A stretch of DNA of 64,000 bases from NCBI GenBank assembly GCA_026874595.1, contig CM049306.1:88888642-88952641 (forward strand), read 5' to 3'. The DNA is from Sipunculus nudus (lineage: Eukaryota > Annelida > Sipuncula > Golfingiida > Sipunculidae). Positions within the stretch are counted from its first letter, which is position 1. Every line of letters starts with the position of its first letter. Below, in pieces: positions 48,801 to 58,409 of this stretch. The translations under genes and the position numbers were made by a program. The notes under the pieces were generated by a model. It was not told the origin of the DNA and searched no databases. It worked only from the letters and a program-made list of their open reading frames with translations.

Positions 48801-48981
48801 GGACATATTATGTCACATCTATAACAATTAAATAAGAGTTTTGTATATGTCACAGAAATTGTATTAAACTGTCAATACTTCCTCATACCTGTGGCCACCT
48901 TTTTGAGCGTTCGTTGGTCATCGCCTCCCTCAGGGCATGCGTACTCTGGTCTTGAAGCTCAGCCAGACTCATTGTAGCCAT
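34512..48981 (-). CDS. TPR-repeat protein, 15 coding exons, 436 aa
   Basis: Assembled by reading the minus strand for GT-AG exons. In transcript order the exons are 48889-48981, 47835-47924, 47459-47566, 47037-47120, 45651-45735, 45009-45070, 42696-42749, 41733-41819, 40719-40778, 40184-40266, 39667-39746, 37533-37712, 36980-37101, 35551-35597 and 34512-34587. The total is 1311 bases, exactly 437 codons with the TGA, and all phases agree. TPR helices are clear in exon 3 ('YHLGLALQRIGEHRKAA'), in exons 5-6 ('SRRAFAYCKSG' joined to 'DMKSALKDAEKAV') and in exons 7-8 ('ALKDVNHALTLDP'). TPRs are protein-binding scaffolds. The C-terminal 150 residues are basic and Arg/Pro-rich, ending 'WINPPFKV'. 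I do not recognise the orthologue. The short basic C-terminus with 'RMYYRPWLGDRLP' would suit an axonemal or cytoskeletal protein, but this is speculation. Confidence 0.8.
35368..35437 (+). repeat. (CT)n microsatellite, 70 bp
   Basis: A perfect CT run in the last intron of the TPR gene. The minus-strand Arg/Glu-alternating open frames it creates are artefacts. Confidence 0.9.
35551..35597 (-). CDS. TPR gene exon 14
   Basis: 47 bases, acceptor ATTTCAG and donor CAG|GTTAGT. Encodes 'AFQDVNVRGAPRMYY'. Confidence 0.75.
36980..37101 (-). CDS. TPR gene exon 13
   Basis: 122 bases, acceptor GTTTCAG and donor ACG|GTAATT. Basic, with 'EKQRRLRPPSTM' and 'ERRQARANRSLPP'. Confidence 0.75.
37533..37712 (-). 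CDS. TPR gene exon 12
   Basis: 180 bases, acceptor CTTGTAG and donor CTCA|GTGAGC. Encodes a Ser/Arg-rich stretch and a charged helix ('AAQRRRDYGEAVREQ'). Confidence 0.78.
38528..38595 (+). repeat. Imperfect (TA)n microsatellite
   Basis: TA-rich run with TAAATAT interruptions in the TPR intron between exons 11 and 12. Confidence 0.8.
39667..39746 (-). CDS. TPR gene exon 11
   Basis: 80 bases, acceptor TTTTCAG and donor GTG|GTAAGT. Encodes 'RFPLKRPLSGTS'. Phases match both neighbours. Confidence 0.7.
40184..40266 (-). CDS. TPR gene exon 10
   Basis: 83 bases, acceptor ATTTCAG and donor CAG|GTATAT. Encodes 27 codons ending 'SFINFYD', leaving two bases. Confidence 0.7.
40719..40778 (-). CDS. TPR gene exon 9
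   Basis: 20 codons with acceptor TATTACAG and donor AAG|GTAGTC. Encodes a Trp-containing linker. Confidence 0.68.
41189..41201 (+). repeat. Poly-G tract in a TPR intron
   Basis: A run of about a dozen Gs following GGATTTA, then GTGGGAGGAGAGAG purine-rich sequence. Confidence 0.7.
41733..41819 (-). CDS. TPR gene exon 8
   Basis: 29 codons, donor CTG|GTAAGT. Encodes 'ALKDVNHALTLDPQHV', helix B and turn of a TPR. Confidence 0.8.
42174..42397. mobile_element. MITE-like element with 48-bp inverted ends
   Basis: The left end at 42174-42221 (AGATAGGCAGGCAAGAAGCC start) and the right end at 42350-42397 are inverted copies agreeing at 45 of 48 positions, around a 128-base core. The whole 224-bp unit is non-coding and sits in a TPR intron close to exon 7. 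If the true edge is GGCAGGC, the flank is TA on both sides, as for Tc1/mariner; the extra matching AGA makes the boundary ambiguous. Confidence 0.75.
42696..42749 (-). CDS. TPR gene exon 7
   Basis: 18 codons, acceptor TTTACAG and donor GAG|GTGATA. Encodes 'DVYCIRGLVRSTRNEVKE', helix A of the next TPR. Confidence 0.75.
42851..42879 (+). repeat. (AT)n microsatellite
   Basis: Simple dinucleotide run in the TPR intron between exons 6 and 7. Confidence 0.85.
43322..43358 (+). repeat. Poly-T tract
   Basis: About twenty Ts, a CTTCTTCT interruption and a further T run, in a TPR intron. Confidence 0.8.
45009..45070 (-). CDS. TPR gene exon 6
   Basis: 62 bases, acceptor GATAAG and donor CCG|GTAAGC. 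Encodes TPR helix B 'DMKSALKDAEKAVVLD'. The split Gly codon joins it to exon 5. Confidence 0.8.
45651..45735 (-). CDS. TPR gene exon 5
   Basis: 85 bases, donor TCAG|GTACGT. Begins with a Cys/Asn-rich stretch, then TPR helix A 'YSRRAFAYCKS'. Confidence 0.72.
46180..46960. repeat. ~130-165-bp repeat, about five diverged units, in TPR intron 4
   Basis: 'GCCACCAGTCTTGAGTACAAG' or a variant recurs near 46190, 46330, 46570, 46715 and 46840. 'AATACATTGAACCACTC' and 'GATATGGGCTGTTTTCA' recur between the anchors. The units lie between coding exons 4 and 5. Confidence 0.65.
47037..47120 (-). CDS. TPR gene exon 4 (possibly optional)
   Basis: 28 codons, phase 0 on both sides. The encoded segment is Met/Ser-rich, not TPR-like, and interrupts the repeat register. 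Skipping it would keep the frame. Confidence 0.55.
47459..47566 (-). CDS. TPR gene exon 3
   Basis: 36 codons, donor AAG|GTATGTG. Holds a full TPR motif ('CHYHLGLALQRIGEHRKAA', 'YTRAIDAV'). Confidence 0.82.
47835..47924 (-). CDS. TPR gene exon 2
   Basis: 30 codons, acceptor TCTTAG and donor GTAAGTG. Encodes 'SYRKLLRLLKPDSFPPNY', a likely helix followed by a Pro-rich linker. Confidence 0.78.
47979..48249. mobile_element. PIF/Harbinger-like MITE, copy 2
   Basis: Starts GGCCAAAAAATA, ends in the inverted ATTTTTTGGCC, and is flanked by TTA at 47976-47978 and 48250-48252. Its reverse complement aligns along its length with copy 1 at 25069-25378, including the CTTTCAAGAAGA and TTTGTTATGTAGTG words. 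At 271 bp it is a little shorter. It lies in TPR intron 1, just 5' of exon 2. Confidence 0.78.
48889..48981 (-). CDS. TPR gene exon 1 (start codon)
   Basis: ATG at 48981-48979, with a second in-frame ATG three codons later. Donor CCACAG|GTATGA. Encodes 31 codons, MATMSLAELQ at the start and KRWPQ at the end, leaving phase 0. Confidence 0.75.
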
Positions 48982-51900
48982 GTTTTTTTTTATTTTTGAT
49001 AAAAACGTTTAGATATTTATTAAAACTACACTCCTGCAGTCGGTATATATCCGAGAGTTCCAGCGTCTTGTCCACATGTGTTGTGGCCGGCCATTATCTG
49101 ACCGCAGCTCACATCAATGCTGGACTGTTTCTGTTACTGGGCTGTTCAATGGCTGGCTCTTTAACGGTCAATCTTTTCCGTATATGTCACAACAGATCTG
49201 GTGTTGATATGTTTGGATGTGTCGTCTGCTGATGTTGATATGTGCGGAGGTTCGTATATCCAGATGTCGTCTTCTCGTAGTCCAGACACAACGTAACATG
49301 GAACCACTGTACAGCTAGGACCCTTTCATCTCAGTTTGTCGTGTACATAAAACCACACTAACACAATCTGTCGGTCTATATGACTTGCCCTAACAAACAC
49401 GGCTCTGTTAGTATCGTGCCGGGCTAACCTCTCGATCTATACAAGATTCGATAAACGTGCAGCTTCACATAGCTAGTGAGTTAGGACAACTTCACGATGA
49501 AACCACGTCAAACCCGTCTACTGTGCAGTTATTTACCTTACCGAGTGATTCATGTGAGCTCGCGATAATAAACAGTAATATGTTAAGTTTAGCCCCGGCG
49601 CTACCATGGAGCGACCCGTCACAGGCAGCGCGCGCGTACAGGCAACCCCTTTCTCCCAGAGCCCGAGGCCTGCTAATACACCTTGTCTCACCTTTACACT
49701 GCGCTTTTAAAACATACACTAAACCTCAGGTAAACCACCAATCCCTGTAATTAATCCAGCTTTCCCGGGACTACCTGTATGAACTCGGCGTTTGACAGCT
49801 CGGCAAGACGCCTCTGTTCACGTACTTGCCATGCAGTTGATTACCCTTTACGCCCTCTGCTGTTGATAACGATTGTGTGTGTATATTTAATCATTACCTG
49901 GTAACAGCATTTCACCTAAGACTCATTTGCCGAACGTGTGAACCACTTTGTGGCACCGCGACTTGTTCCCTAATGAACAGGGGCGGCCCATTCCTGGTTT
50001 TAATTAATGTCGGCCACAGTCTTCAAGTTCTTAAAAGCACCGTTTACATTATTTTTATGACACCCTACTTACCGAACGAGTGAATATTTGTTGTCACAGT
50101 GAATTCATAGCTTGTGATAAACCAGTTGAGAATAAACAGAAAAATTAATGCATTCAGTTATCCAGTAAATACAAGTAACATGTAATTCGCTCAAGTGTAT
50201 TCGACCAGGTTACGTAAACTGTAACTACTTTATGAGCAAATTATAAAATTTGTCATTTTTAACCGGTTAGTGTGCTATCCCTTGAGCCCCATCTACATAA
50301 TGTAAGAGCCTTGTAATGAATTTGTAAAATGTATAATTTTTACGTATGAATGATATAATTAAGAATGGTACCCTATCTTCCTTGATTTGAATTTTATTTT
50401 CCATTTATGCAGAGCAAAATATAAATACTCAATATTAAATAAAGTTAAAATAAACTTCTAAATAAGTGATATAATGTATTTTATTTTTTTTAATATGAAC
50501 ACTCCACAATCACATAACAGTGGTGGTTAATAAAGAGCCTACTACAGACCATGCATGTTCCGTGTACAATGTATTGCATTAGGTTTAGATTGTATGTCTA
50601 TACAGTAGTGTCTGTATTTCTTGTCTTCTCCAGGAGTGTATGCGTTCATCCCCGTTCGTGTGTGTGTTTGTTCACAACATCACACACGCGCAGTCATGCA
50701 GGGGAGTCAATACAATATGTGGATAGACGTAAATAAAAAATATGTCTATGTATGTTTATAAAAAAAACTGTCCCAACTTTGATTACCCTCCGAGGCGTGC
50801 GAGTTACCCTCCCCCAACCCTCCCCATCCCCCCCAACCTTGAAGATAAAATGACGCCACTGCAATCATGAACGGAATCTCATGATCCGGATCAAGGAACT
50901 TCATTAAGGAATATTCACAAATGTATACAGTATTTATGCAAGAATGATCCTGGGAAAATGGACCGAATAAGTGAACGCAAACACGTTAATGAGAGAATTG
51001 CGGAGGCTTGCATTCCTAAGAGTGCAGATTTCTATTGTAAACAATGCACTGTGCAGTTGCCAAGCATCCAGTCCAGTTTTGCATGTGATATCGAACGAAC
51101 GATCGAGCATGCATTTAAATAGAAAATTATTATTTGCTATATTTTGTATCTTCCTGGTCTCCTCCAGTTTTGTTTTATAAATATCTGGTGATAATACTTT
51201 AAAAATATTAAAATTAGTTCTTTAATTCTAGGTCTGTGTGTGGTAAAATATTTGCTTATCCTTATTTTGTTTCATTATATAATCATATCAATTAACTATA
51301 TTTTCTCTTGCGTATTTCCTGGTTTTAATCTTAACACGGCTTTATTTAATTTTTAGATATTTTTGTTTACTGAATGGCATAAATTTGTATTGCATATTTC
51401 TATTTTATGTTATTAATAAGATTTCATTCTATTTTACTGTACGGCCCTAACGACGTTGCGTATTCTTTATGAGCTTGACCTTACCTCGCTTTGTTACGCT
51501 GTCCCTGAATTCGCGGTCGTCTGCTAAGATAAATGTTAACGAAATCAGACGTCACATGTGCATGTTTAAAATACTCATTACATTGCAAGGTGCAAGGTTT
51601 ACAAATGCAATGTGCATATCAATATAAAATACATATCACAAACCTTGAAAAAAATGTATATGGCTTTTCATAAGACAGACTCGTCATTATTTAAACGTTA
51701 AACGTGTCCGGGTATCTTCGCTATTCCGCGGTAACTGCACACGGAACATGCCCGAAGACAGCTCATTTTTTTTTCAATTCACTGTGCTTGCAGCTTTTGT
51801 TCCGACTTGTAAAATAAACTATAAGGAGCGTGTATGGTATCTGAAGAATATACATGTTTCATATTTTTGTTTATATACATGTATAAAGTTACACGTATAT

Positions 51901-53592
51901 GATTCGATTTTCAAACGGCCCCTATTTACAAGTATCGCTTTTTTTTTGTATGCGCGTTGATGCATGTTATTATTTAGACAATTTCCCGCCAGATGCCAGC
52001 ACCGCGGTTAGTATGCAGACTTTAATAATCATGAAATTTGATCACTTGAATGATGAAGTATCTCTCATACAATGATATGTACGTATTATTATACCATTTA
52101 TCTTGTGATTAAAACTGATAATGAATCATTAAAAACGGCATTTAAAGGTTAATACATATATACGTTTTAAAGATGACTTCAAGCTATATAAGTAGGATAC
52201 AAAAGTGGTTTAAATCCAAATGCTGATGGTAATTTATATAACTTCTCTCACATCCAAAGATAAAAATCACGCGCTGATTTGGGTAATGCCATTAAAAGAC
52301 CCTCTATATTGTTAATTTTGATCTGTAGAGACATTTCGATTTGATCATTGAGCATGTGTCACTCATACCCTGAAAGAATTAATTAAAATCTAATTTTAAA
52401 CTCCTTGCTCTCAGCAAAGTTCCTTTATTAAATGCTTTTGTCCAGCATGTAAAAGCCGTTTATTTTTATGCCCCGGGAATTATTGGAAGCGGACTCGACC
52501 ATTCATACAGAAAGGAAGGTTAATTTGCTTGTCACTTTATCATCATCGATTTAGGAATAATAATAAATATCGTCTGAATGTTTATCAGCAAGTTAGATGA
52601 ATTTTCTCTCGGCCAATTCTTAATATCTGGAAGAGCAGGCGGTGAGGAGGAGAACTGAACTCTGCCAAACGTCGGGTCTGTGGTTGTTTGCGGATACACT
52701 GAAGCTGTCAGGTGTGTCCAGGCTTGCGAAGAAGTAGTGGGATCGGGTCTGCCCTCCATGTGTGTCATGACTGTCATTTGTTACCTGATCATACACTGTA
52801 TGAACGCACTGCGCTCACGCAACAGCACTTTCGACGTTATCTGTGTTTGTTTTCTTTTTTTTTTACTATGATATTTTTATCCCGCAACTAGTCACTTATT
52901 ATTCATTATATATGATGCATATCAGGATGTATCATTTATAAGAAGCGATAATATTTTGACCAATTCGGAAAACCACAACCTCTGTTGGACTCTCTCAGAA
53001 TTTATGCGAACTGCAATTATCCACACATACATGCTGCATAGTGCTCTGCATGATGCCCAATCTTGAAACTGGATCGAACGGTTCCCCCATAGGCCAATCA
53101 CTGCGTACAGCCCTCAGACAACATACATGACGTATAAAACGTGGTAAGTTTAACAAATAAGTATATTTATATTATCAAGAAATTTACATACAATTACCGA
53201 AGACCTGGTTTCCCCACGAGCAGCACATCTATATTATGATAATACAACTATCACTACCCACTCAATAACAGGTTCCTAACAGATTTAGGCATATAAATAT
53301 TAAAACGGATCACTGAGCATGCCAGCCTTAGACATTCAAAAATGAACACCGCGCATTGAGCGAATAACACCGCATATCACAACCATATTCGAAATTCATG
53401 TGTACGTACATAACAAACAATAAACCTGCTTAATAATATTATCCCACTCACATGACACCACCAAAGGTAACATTTTTACAGAACATCTATAATGAACGAT
53501 ATGATAATTATACACTGGTTTTAGAATGGTGAACTGGTTAAGCATTATAAAGCATCTATACTTATATACCGTGACCATAAAAAGTACTAAGC
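48982..53592. other. Intergenic region between the TPR gene start and the mucin gene end
   Basis: Should contain the TPR promoter on the left and the mucin 3'UTR on the right. I see only short open frames without splice partners and a C-tract repeat tail at 50793-50862. No gene was recognised. Confidence 0.45.
50793..50862 (+). repeat. C-tract dispersed repeat tail, copy 2
   Basis: GGCGTGCGAGT, then C-rich sequence, then TTGAAGATAAAATGACGCCACTGC in two short pieces, matching the order at 31942-31993. Confidence 0.6.
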
Positions 53593-56026
53593 TCAAAGAA
53601 ATACAACGTGAGCCAGAAAAGCACTGGTAAGTCCACCAGTTAAGCCAGTCAGTGCACCACTGTGTACCCAATAACCCTTGCTAGCGATGAGGTCTTGTGT
53701 AGTATCTGCCTCTTTGGTAGTTCTAGGTGTTGTAGACACCACAGTGGTAGATTCTGTTGTGTCAGGCACCTCAGTGGTGACGTCAGGTGTGGTAGCCGGA
53801 AGTGTTGTTGACACCACAGTGGTAGGTTCTGTTGTGGCAGGAACCTCAGTGGTGACGTCAGGTGTGGTAGCCGGAAGTGTTGTAGACACCACAGTGGTAG
53901 GTTCTGTTGTGGCAGGAACCTCAGTGGTGACGTCTGGTGTGGTAGCCGGAAGTGTTGTAGACACCACAGTGGTAGGTTCTGTTGTGGCAGGAACCTCAGT
54001 GGTGACGTCAGGTGTGGTAGCCGGAAGTGTTGTAGACACCACAGTGGTAGATTCTGTTGTGGCAGGCACCTCAGTGGAAACGTCAGGTGTGGTAGCCGGA
54101 AGTGTTGTAGACACCTCAGTGGTAGATTCTGTTGTGTCAGGCACCTCAGTGGTGACGTCAGGTGTGGTAGCCGGAAGTGTTATAGACACCACAGTGGTAG
54201 GTCCTGTTGTGGCAGGCACCTCAGTGGAAACGTCAGGTGTGGTAGCCGGAAGTGTTGTAGACACCACAGTGGTAGATTCTGTTGTGACAGGCACCTCAGT
54301 GGTGACGTCAGGTGTGGAAGCCGGAAGTGTTGTAGACACCACAGTGGTAGGTTCTGTTGTGGCAGGAACCTCAGTGGTGAAGTCAGGTGTGGTAGCCGGA
54401 AGTGTTGTAGACACCACAGTGGTAGGTTCTGTTGCGGTGGGCACCTCAGTGGTGACGTCAGGTGTGGTAGCCGGAAGTGTTGTTGACACCACAGTGGTAG
54501 GTTCTGTTGCGGTAGGAACCTCAGTGGAGACGTCAGGTGTGGTAGCCGGAAGTGTTGTAGACACCTCAGTGGTAGGTTCTGTTGCGGTAGGAACCTCAGT
54601 TGTGACGTCAGGTGTGGTAGCCGGAATTGTTGTTGACACCACAGTGGTAGGTTCTGTTGTGGTAGGCACCTCAGTGGTGACGTCAGGTGTGGTAGCCGGA
54701 AGTGTTGTAGACACCACAGTGGTTGGTTCTGTTGCGGTGGAACCTCAGTGGAGACGTCAGGTGTGGTAGCCGGAAGTGTTGTAAACACCACAGTGGTAGG
54801 TTCTGTTGTGGCAGGCACCTCAGTGGTGACGTCAGGTGTGGTAGCTCGAAGTGTTGTAGACACCACAGTGGTAGGTTCTGTTGTGGCAGGCACCTCAGTG
54901 GTGACGTCAGGTGTGGTAGCCGGAAGTGTTGTAGACACCACAGTGGTAGGTTCTGTTGCGGTGGGCACCTCAGTGGTGACGTCAGGTGTGGTAGCCGGAA
55001 GTGTTGTTGACACCACAGTGGTAGGTTCTGTTGCGGTAGGAACCTCAGTGGTGACGTCAGGTGTGGAAGCCGGAAGTGTTGTAGACACCACAGTGGTAGG
55101 TTCTGTTGTGGCAGGAACCTCAGTGGTAACGTCAGGTGTGGAAGCCGGAAGTGTTGTAGACACCACAGTGGTAGGTTCTGTTGCGGTAGGCACCTCAGTG
55201 GTAACGTCAGGTGTGGTAGCCTGAAGTGTTGTAGACACCACAGTGGTAGGTTCTGTTGTGGCAGGAACCTCAGTGGTAACGTCAGGTGTGGTAGCCTGAA
55301 GTGTCTTTGACACCACAGTGGTAGATTCTGTTGTGGCAGGCACCTCAGTGGTGAAGTCAGGTTTGGTAACCGGAAGTGTTGTAGACACCACAGTGGTAGG
55401 TTCTGTTGTGGCAGGCACCTCAGTGGTGACGTCAGATGTGGTAGCCGGAAGTGTTGTAGACACCACAGTGGTAGGTTCTGTTGCGGTAGGCACCTCAGTG
55501 GTGACGTCAGGTGTGGTAGCCGGAAGTGTTGTTGACACCACAGTGGTAGGTTCTGTTGCGGTAGGCACCTCAGTGGAGACATCAGGTGTGGTAGCCGGAA
55601 GTGTTGTAGACACCTCAGTGGTAGGTTCTGTTGCGGTAGGCACCTCAGTGGTGAAGTCAGGTGTGGTAGCCGGAAGTGTTGTAGACACCACAGTGGTAGG
55701 TTCTGTTGTGGCAGGCACCTCAGTGGTGACGTCAGGTGTGGTAGCCGGAAGTGTTGTTGACACCACAGTGGTAGGTTCTGTTGCGGTAGGAACCTCAGTG
55801 GAGACGTCAGGTGTGGTAGCCGGAAGTGTTGTAGACACCACAGTGGTAGGTTTTTTTTGCGGTAGGCACCTCAGTGGTGACGTCAAGTGTGGTAGCCTGA
55901 AGTGTTGTTGACACCACAGTGGTGGGTTCTGTTGTGGTAGGCACCTCAGTGGTTACGTCAGGTGTGTTGCAGTGCCCTGAAGTGCTGTAGTGGTTTTAAA
56001 TTGACATCCTATCCTGATAGGTTCCT
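53593..56026 (-). CDS. Mucin gene exon 3, repeat exon and C-terminal anchor
   Basis: The acceptor CATGACAG ends just right of 56026 and gives the correct phase. The unique N-terminal stretch 'EEPIRIGCQFKTTTAL' leads into the repeats. The mucin frame is open at 53593-54717 and again from about 54735 to 55850. Outside those spans the frame is shifted by indels. TGA lies at 53595-53593. Confidence 0.65.
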
Positions 56027-57276
56027 CTGTCATGAAAAAAAAAATACATTATAAACTAAATACCTTCATCCATTGAAGTCTGAAACGAACATGTAATTTT
56101 GTAACATATATTCAATTTTTACCCACATGTCATTTCGGACATTTATATTTATATTCAACATTTAATTGATAACCTTCGGAAGAAAATAATACCCAAGGGT
56201 CCCCCCCAGTTATTGTAGACGTAACTCGGCCTTTGGTATAAACATATGATTCTCACATTCACAAGATTACTTGGTTTTTTTTTAATTTTTTATGTCCAAC
56301 ACTAACAAAACAGAGAAAATTTTGCAGACATAAGAAAACATTCACTATAACTTCATTATAAAATTTTGATTAACTTGTATCCAAATGTGGAGTCTCGAGT
56401 CGTCACGGTATCTTTGCAGATGTTATTGGCAAAGATTATGCATTGCTAAGAAGTATGGGGCTAAGTCGACCTAATTTTATAATTGCTTAAATATTAGCCT
56501 TCATTAAAAGTTCATAAGTTTTATCTCCCGTGAATGGGACCCGGAAATGAAATTTATTGGGATATTTTACTGAGATAATGAACATTTAGGTCATGGAGAC
56601 GTGGCTTCATATCGGCATTTCTTAATACAGATGCGCAATTGACGTTTAAAATAAAAGACAGAACTTTACCCTAATAACGTGAAGGGCACATTCTTAAAAA
56701 AAAGGTGCTTTACCTCTTGTTATATTACAAAATTTCTCATAATGGTTTAATATTAATTTACTTTGCTATTTAAGCTAAAATCTTGCATGTCGTCAATGTT
56801 ACATATAATACTGGTCACCTTTATCACTATAAATAAACCTTGGCACGGAAATTATGAACGGTCGTATCGGGTTGATGTATTTCTAGATTTTATTGTGGTA
56901 GAAGTTGCCCTCCTGACCATTCTGGTATAAGGATTATTCTAAAATATGAAAGTGTCATGTCCCTACAGTTCGTAAGAATTTTAACTTTACAAAAAAAGTA
57001 AGCGTTTTACACCTGTGAACCGGACTATCTGTATACAGTTGTATAAAAATGGGTAGTATTGTTTAATGTTTTAAATTGTTTTGAACTGTTTAAGCATTGT
57101 CATGGATATTACTCTTGTAAACATAATATTTTTTTTTATAAAAAAATAATAACAGCGCCAGTAAAACTGATGTGTTTATACACCAAAAGCGAGCCAGACT
57201 AACAGAATACGTGAAACTGGTTTGCTGTGTATCTGTATCAATGGCTACTAAATTGTCTTAACTAGTTATATAGAAG

Positions 57277-57337
<61 letters not shown>

Positions 57338-57990
57338 ATTTCCATTGCAAACGTGAGCTGGTTTTAAATTCATGGATGAATGAAAAATTCGAAGAGCAAA
57401 CAGTTATCAGTAAGGCTAATGTATCTAATCAAGTATAAACACCTTTTTTTACAATATATACAAAATTAGACCTAAAGTTTATTATAAGCATATTCCATTT
57501 AAGATTCATTTATACAATATGGCGTATAGGTTATGTGCAGCCTTACCTGTTGTTTCAGGCGTAGTACACGGTGCTTTACACACTGCACACGGTTTACATG
57601 TCTCTGATGTATCATCAAAGAACAGTCCGTCATTGCAGCGTACCACTGCAGAATATCTGCCTTTTCCCCAGCATGTATAGAAGAGACTGCAGTTCGCTGG
57701 GTCGCCGTATAAATGGCCTAAATAACATGCTCCTCCAGCAGTACAAGAAATGTCTGCTGCTGTGATATTGCGTAAGGTAATCTGACCTGTGTAAGAAATA
57801 ATTCCTTTCATAAATCATTTTTTCGTGAAAGAAAAACATGAAGTAAAGTTCTGCTGCTTGCCATATACGTTCTTTAATGTCTTATCAGGAAAAACGCATA
57901 ATTTCTTAAATCTACATATGAAATGGATATACCCTGTGCCAGGGATGCCGTCATGATCAAGGTGAAAGCGATATACGTTCCTATTGCCAT
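53593..57990 (-). CDS. Secreted chitin-binding (CBM14) mucin with 25-residue Thr/Pro repeats; frame broken as given
   Basis: Three exons on the minus strand. Exon 1 (57933-57990) encodes a signal peptide. Exon 2 (57547-57786) encodes one peritrophin-A/CBM14 domain. Exon 3 (about 53593-56026) encodes roughly thirty 25-residue units, a typical unit including TTVVSTTLPATTPDVTTEV. Such domains would be densely O-glycosylated, giving a mucin stalk. The protein ends 'GLTGGLTSAFLAHVVFL', a hydrophobic tail flush with the C-terminus, which suits a GPI-attachment signal or a short membrane anchor (inference). Splice phases match between exons 1-2 and 2-3. Exon 3 as given does not read through: indels near 55970, 55851-55858 and 54735 shift the frame. 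A surface or extracellular-matrix role at a chitinous layer (gut lining, shell or periostracum) is plausible from the domain family, but the tissue is unknown. Confidence 0.75.
53720..55975 (-). repeat. 75-bp VNTR encoding the mucin repeat, about 30 units
   Basis: A very regular 75-base unit, recognisable by GACACCACAGTGGTAG and CGTCAGGTGTGGTAGCC on the plus strand. Units differ at a few codons: GTGGCAGG/GCGGTAGG (ATTE or TATE variants), GTGACG/GTAACG/GAAACG/GTGAAG, and GGTTCT/GATTCT. As 75 is a multiple of three, other frames on both strands are also largely open, giving Val/Ser/Gly-rich and Leu/Pro/Gln-rich shadow peptides. Confidence 0.93.
56027..57546 (-). other. Mucin intron 2
   Basis: A 1.5 kb AT-rich intron with GT-AG ends, containing a long TA microsatellite at 57278-57339. 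No other feature was recognised. Confidence 0.7.
57278..57339 (+). repeat. (TA)n microsatellite
   Basis: Nearly perfect TA run with one TTA break near 57326, inside the mucin intron. Confidence 0.9.
57547..57786 (-). CDS. Mucin gene exon 2, CBM14 chitin-binding domain
   Basis: Acceptor TTACACAG and donor ACAG|GTAAGG, 79 full codons. The cysteine spacing C-x17-C-x5-C-x11-C-x12-C, with the aromatic 'LFYTC' and 'GLFFDDTSETC', is the peritrophin-A pattern. Extra Cys residues form a 'CKPCAVCKAPC' cluster before the Thr-rich stalk begins. Two N-glycosylation sequons (NIT, NCS) are present. Confidence 0.85.
57933..57990 (-). CDS. Mucin gene exon 1, signal peptide
   Basis: ATG at 57990-57988. 19 codons (MAIGTYIAFTLIMTASLAQ) plus one G, then a GTATAT donor. 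A short N-region, a hydrophobic core and A-x-A-like small residues near the end form a standard secretion signal. Confidence 0.78.
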
Positions 57991-58347
57991 CTTACTGACT
58001 GGTATGCACGGCTGTAGCTGAGCCAAGAGGAAAATACATAAAATAACATACACATAGGGAGACAGACAGAGGGACAAACAATTAAGTACACAGAATATAC
58101 AGGGAGACAAACAGAGATATGGGGAGACAGGAAGGGAAGCGAAACAGGAAGAGGAAGTGGAAATCAAATTACAGACAGAGAGACCATCAGATAGTCACGT
58201 AACACGGTGGTTTGAATAAACAAACAAAAAATCATGCCTCTAAACTATCAAATCTGAAATATTACACATAAAATTATAATTTATCTTTACATAATGATTA
58301 ATTGAAAAATTGCACCGAGGAAATTACATAATTTTATACTTTAATTC

Positions 58348-58409
<62 letters not shown>
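58348..58409 (+). repeat. (TTA)n microsatellite
   Basis: About twenty perfect TTA/ATT triplets. The poly-Leu and poly-Asn open frames here are artefacts. Confidence 0.9.

Noticed and set aside
52532-52777. Minus-strand Thr/Ser/Pro-rich 81-codon frame
   Set aside because: Composition is mildly suggestive, but it lies beyond the mucin stop codon with no convincing splice site joining it.
54683-55582. Minus-strand 299-codon Leu/Pro/Gln-rich frame
   Set aside because: A second frame of the same 75-bp repeat, open only because the period is a multiple of three.
53678-55911. Long plus-strand open frames rich in Val/Ser/Gly (VVTSGVVAGSVVD type)
   Set aside because: They are the antisense of the mucin VNTR. 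The minus strand has a signal peptide exon, a CBM14 exon and matching splice phases; the plus strand has none.
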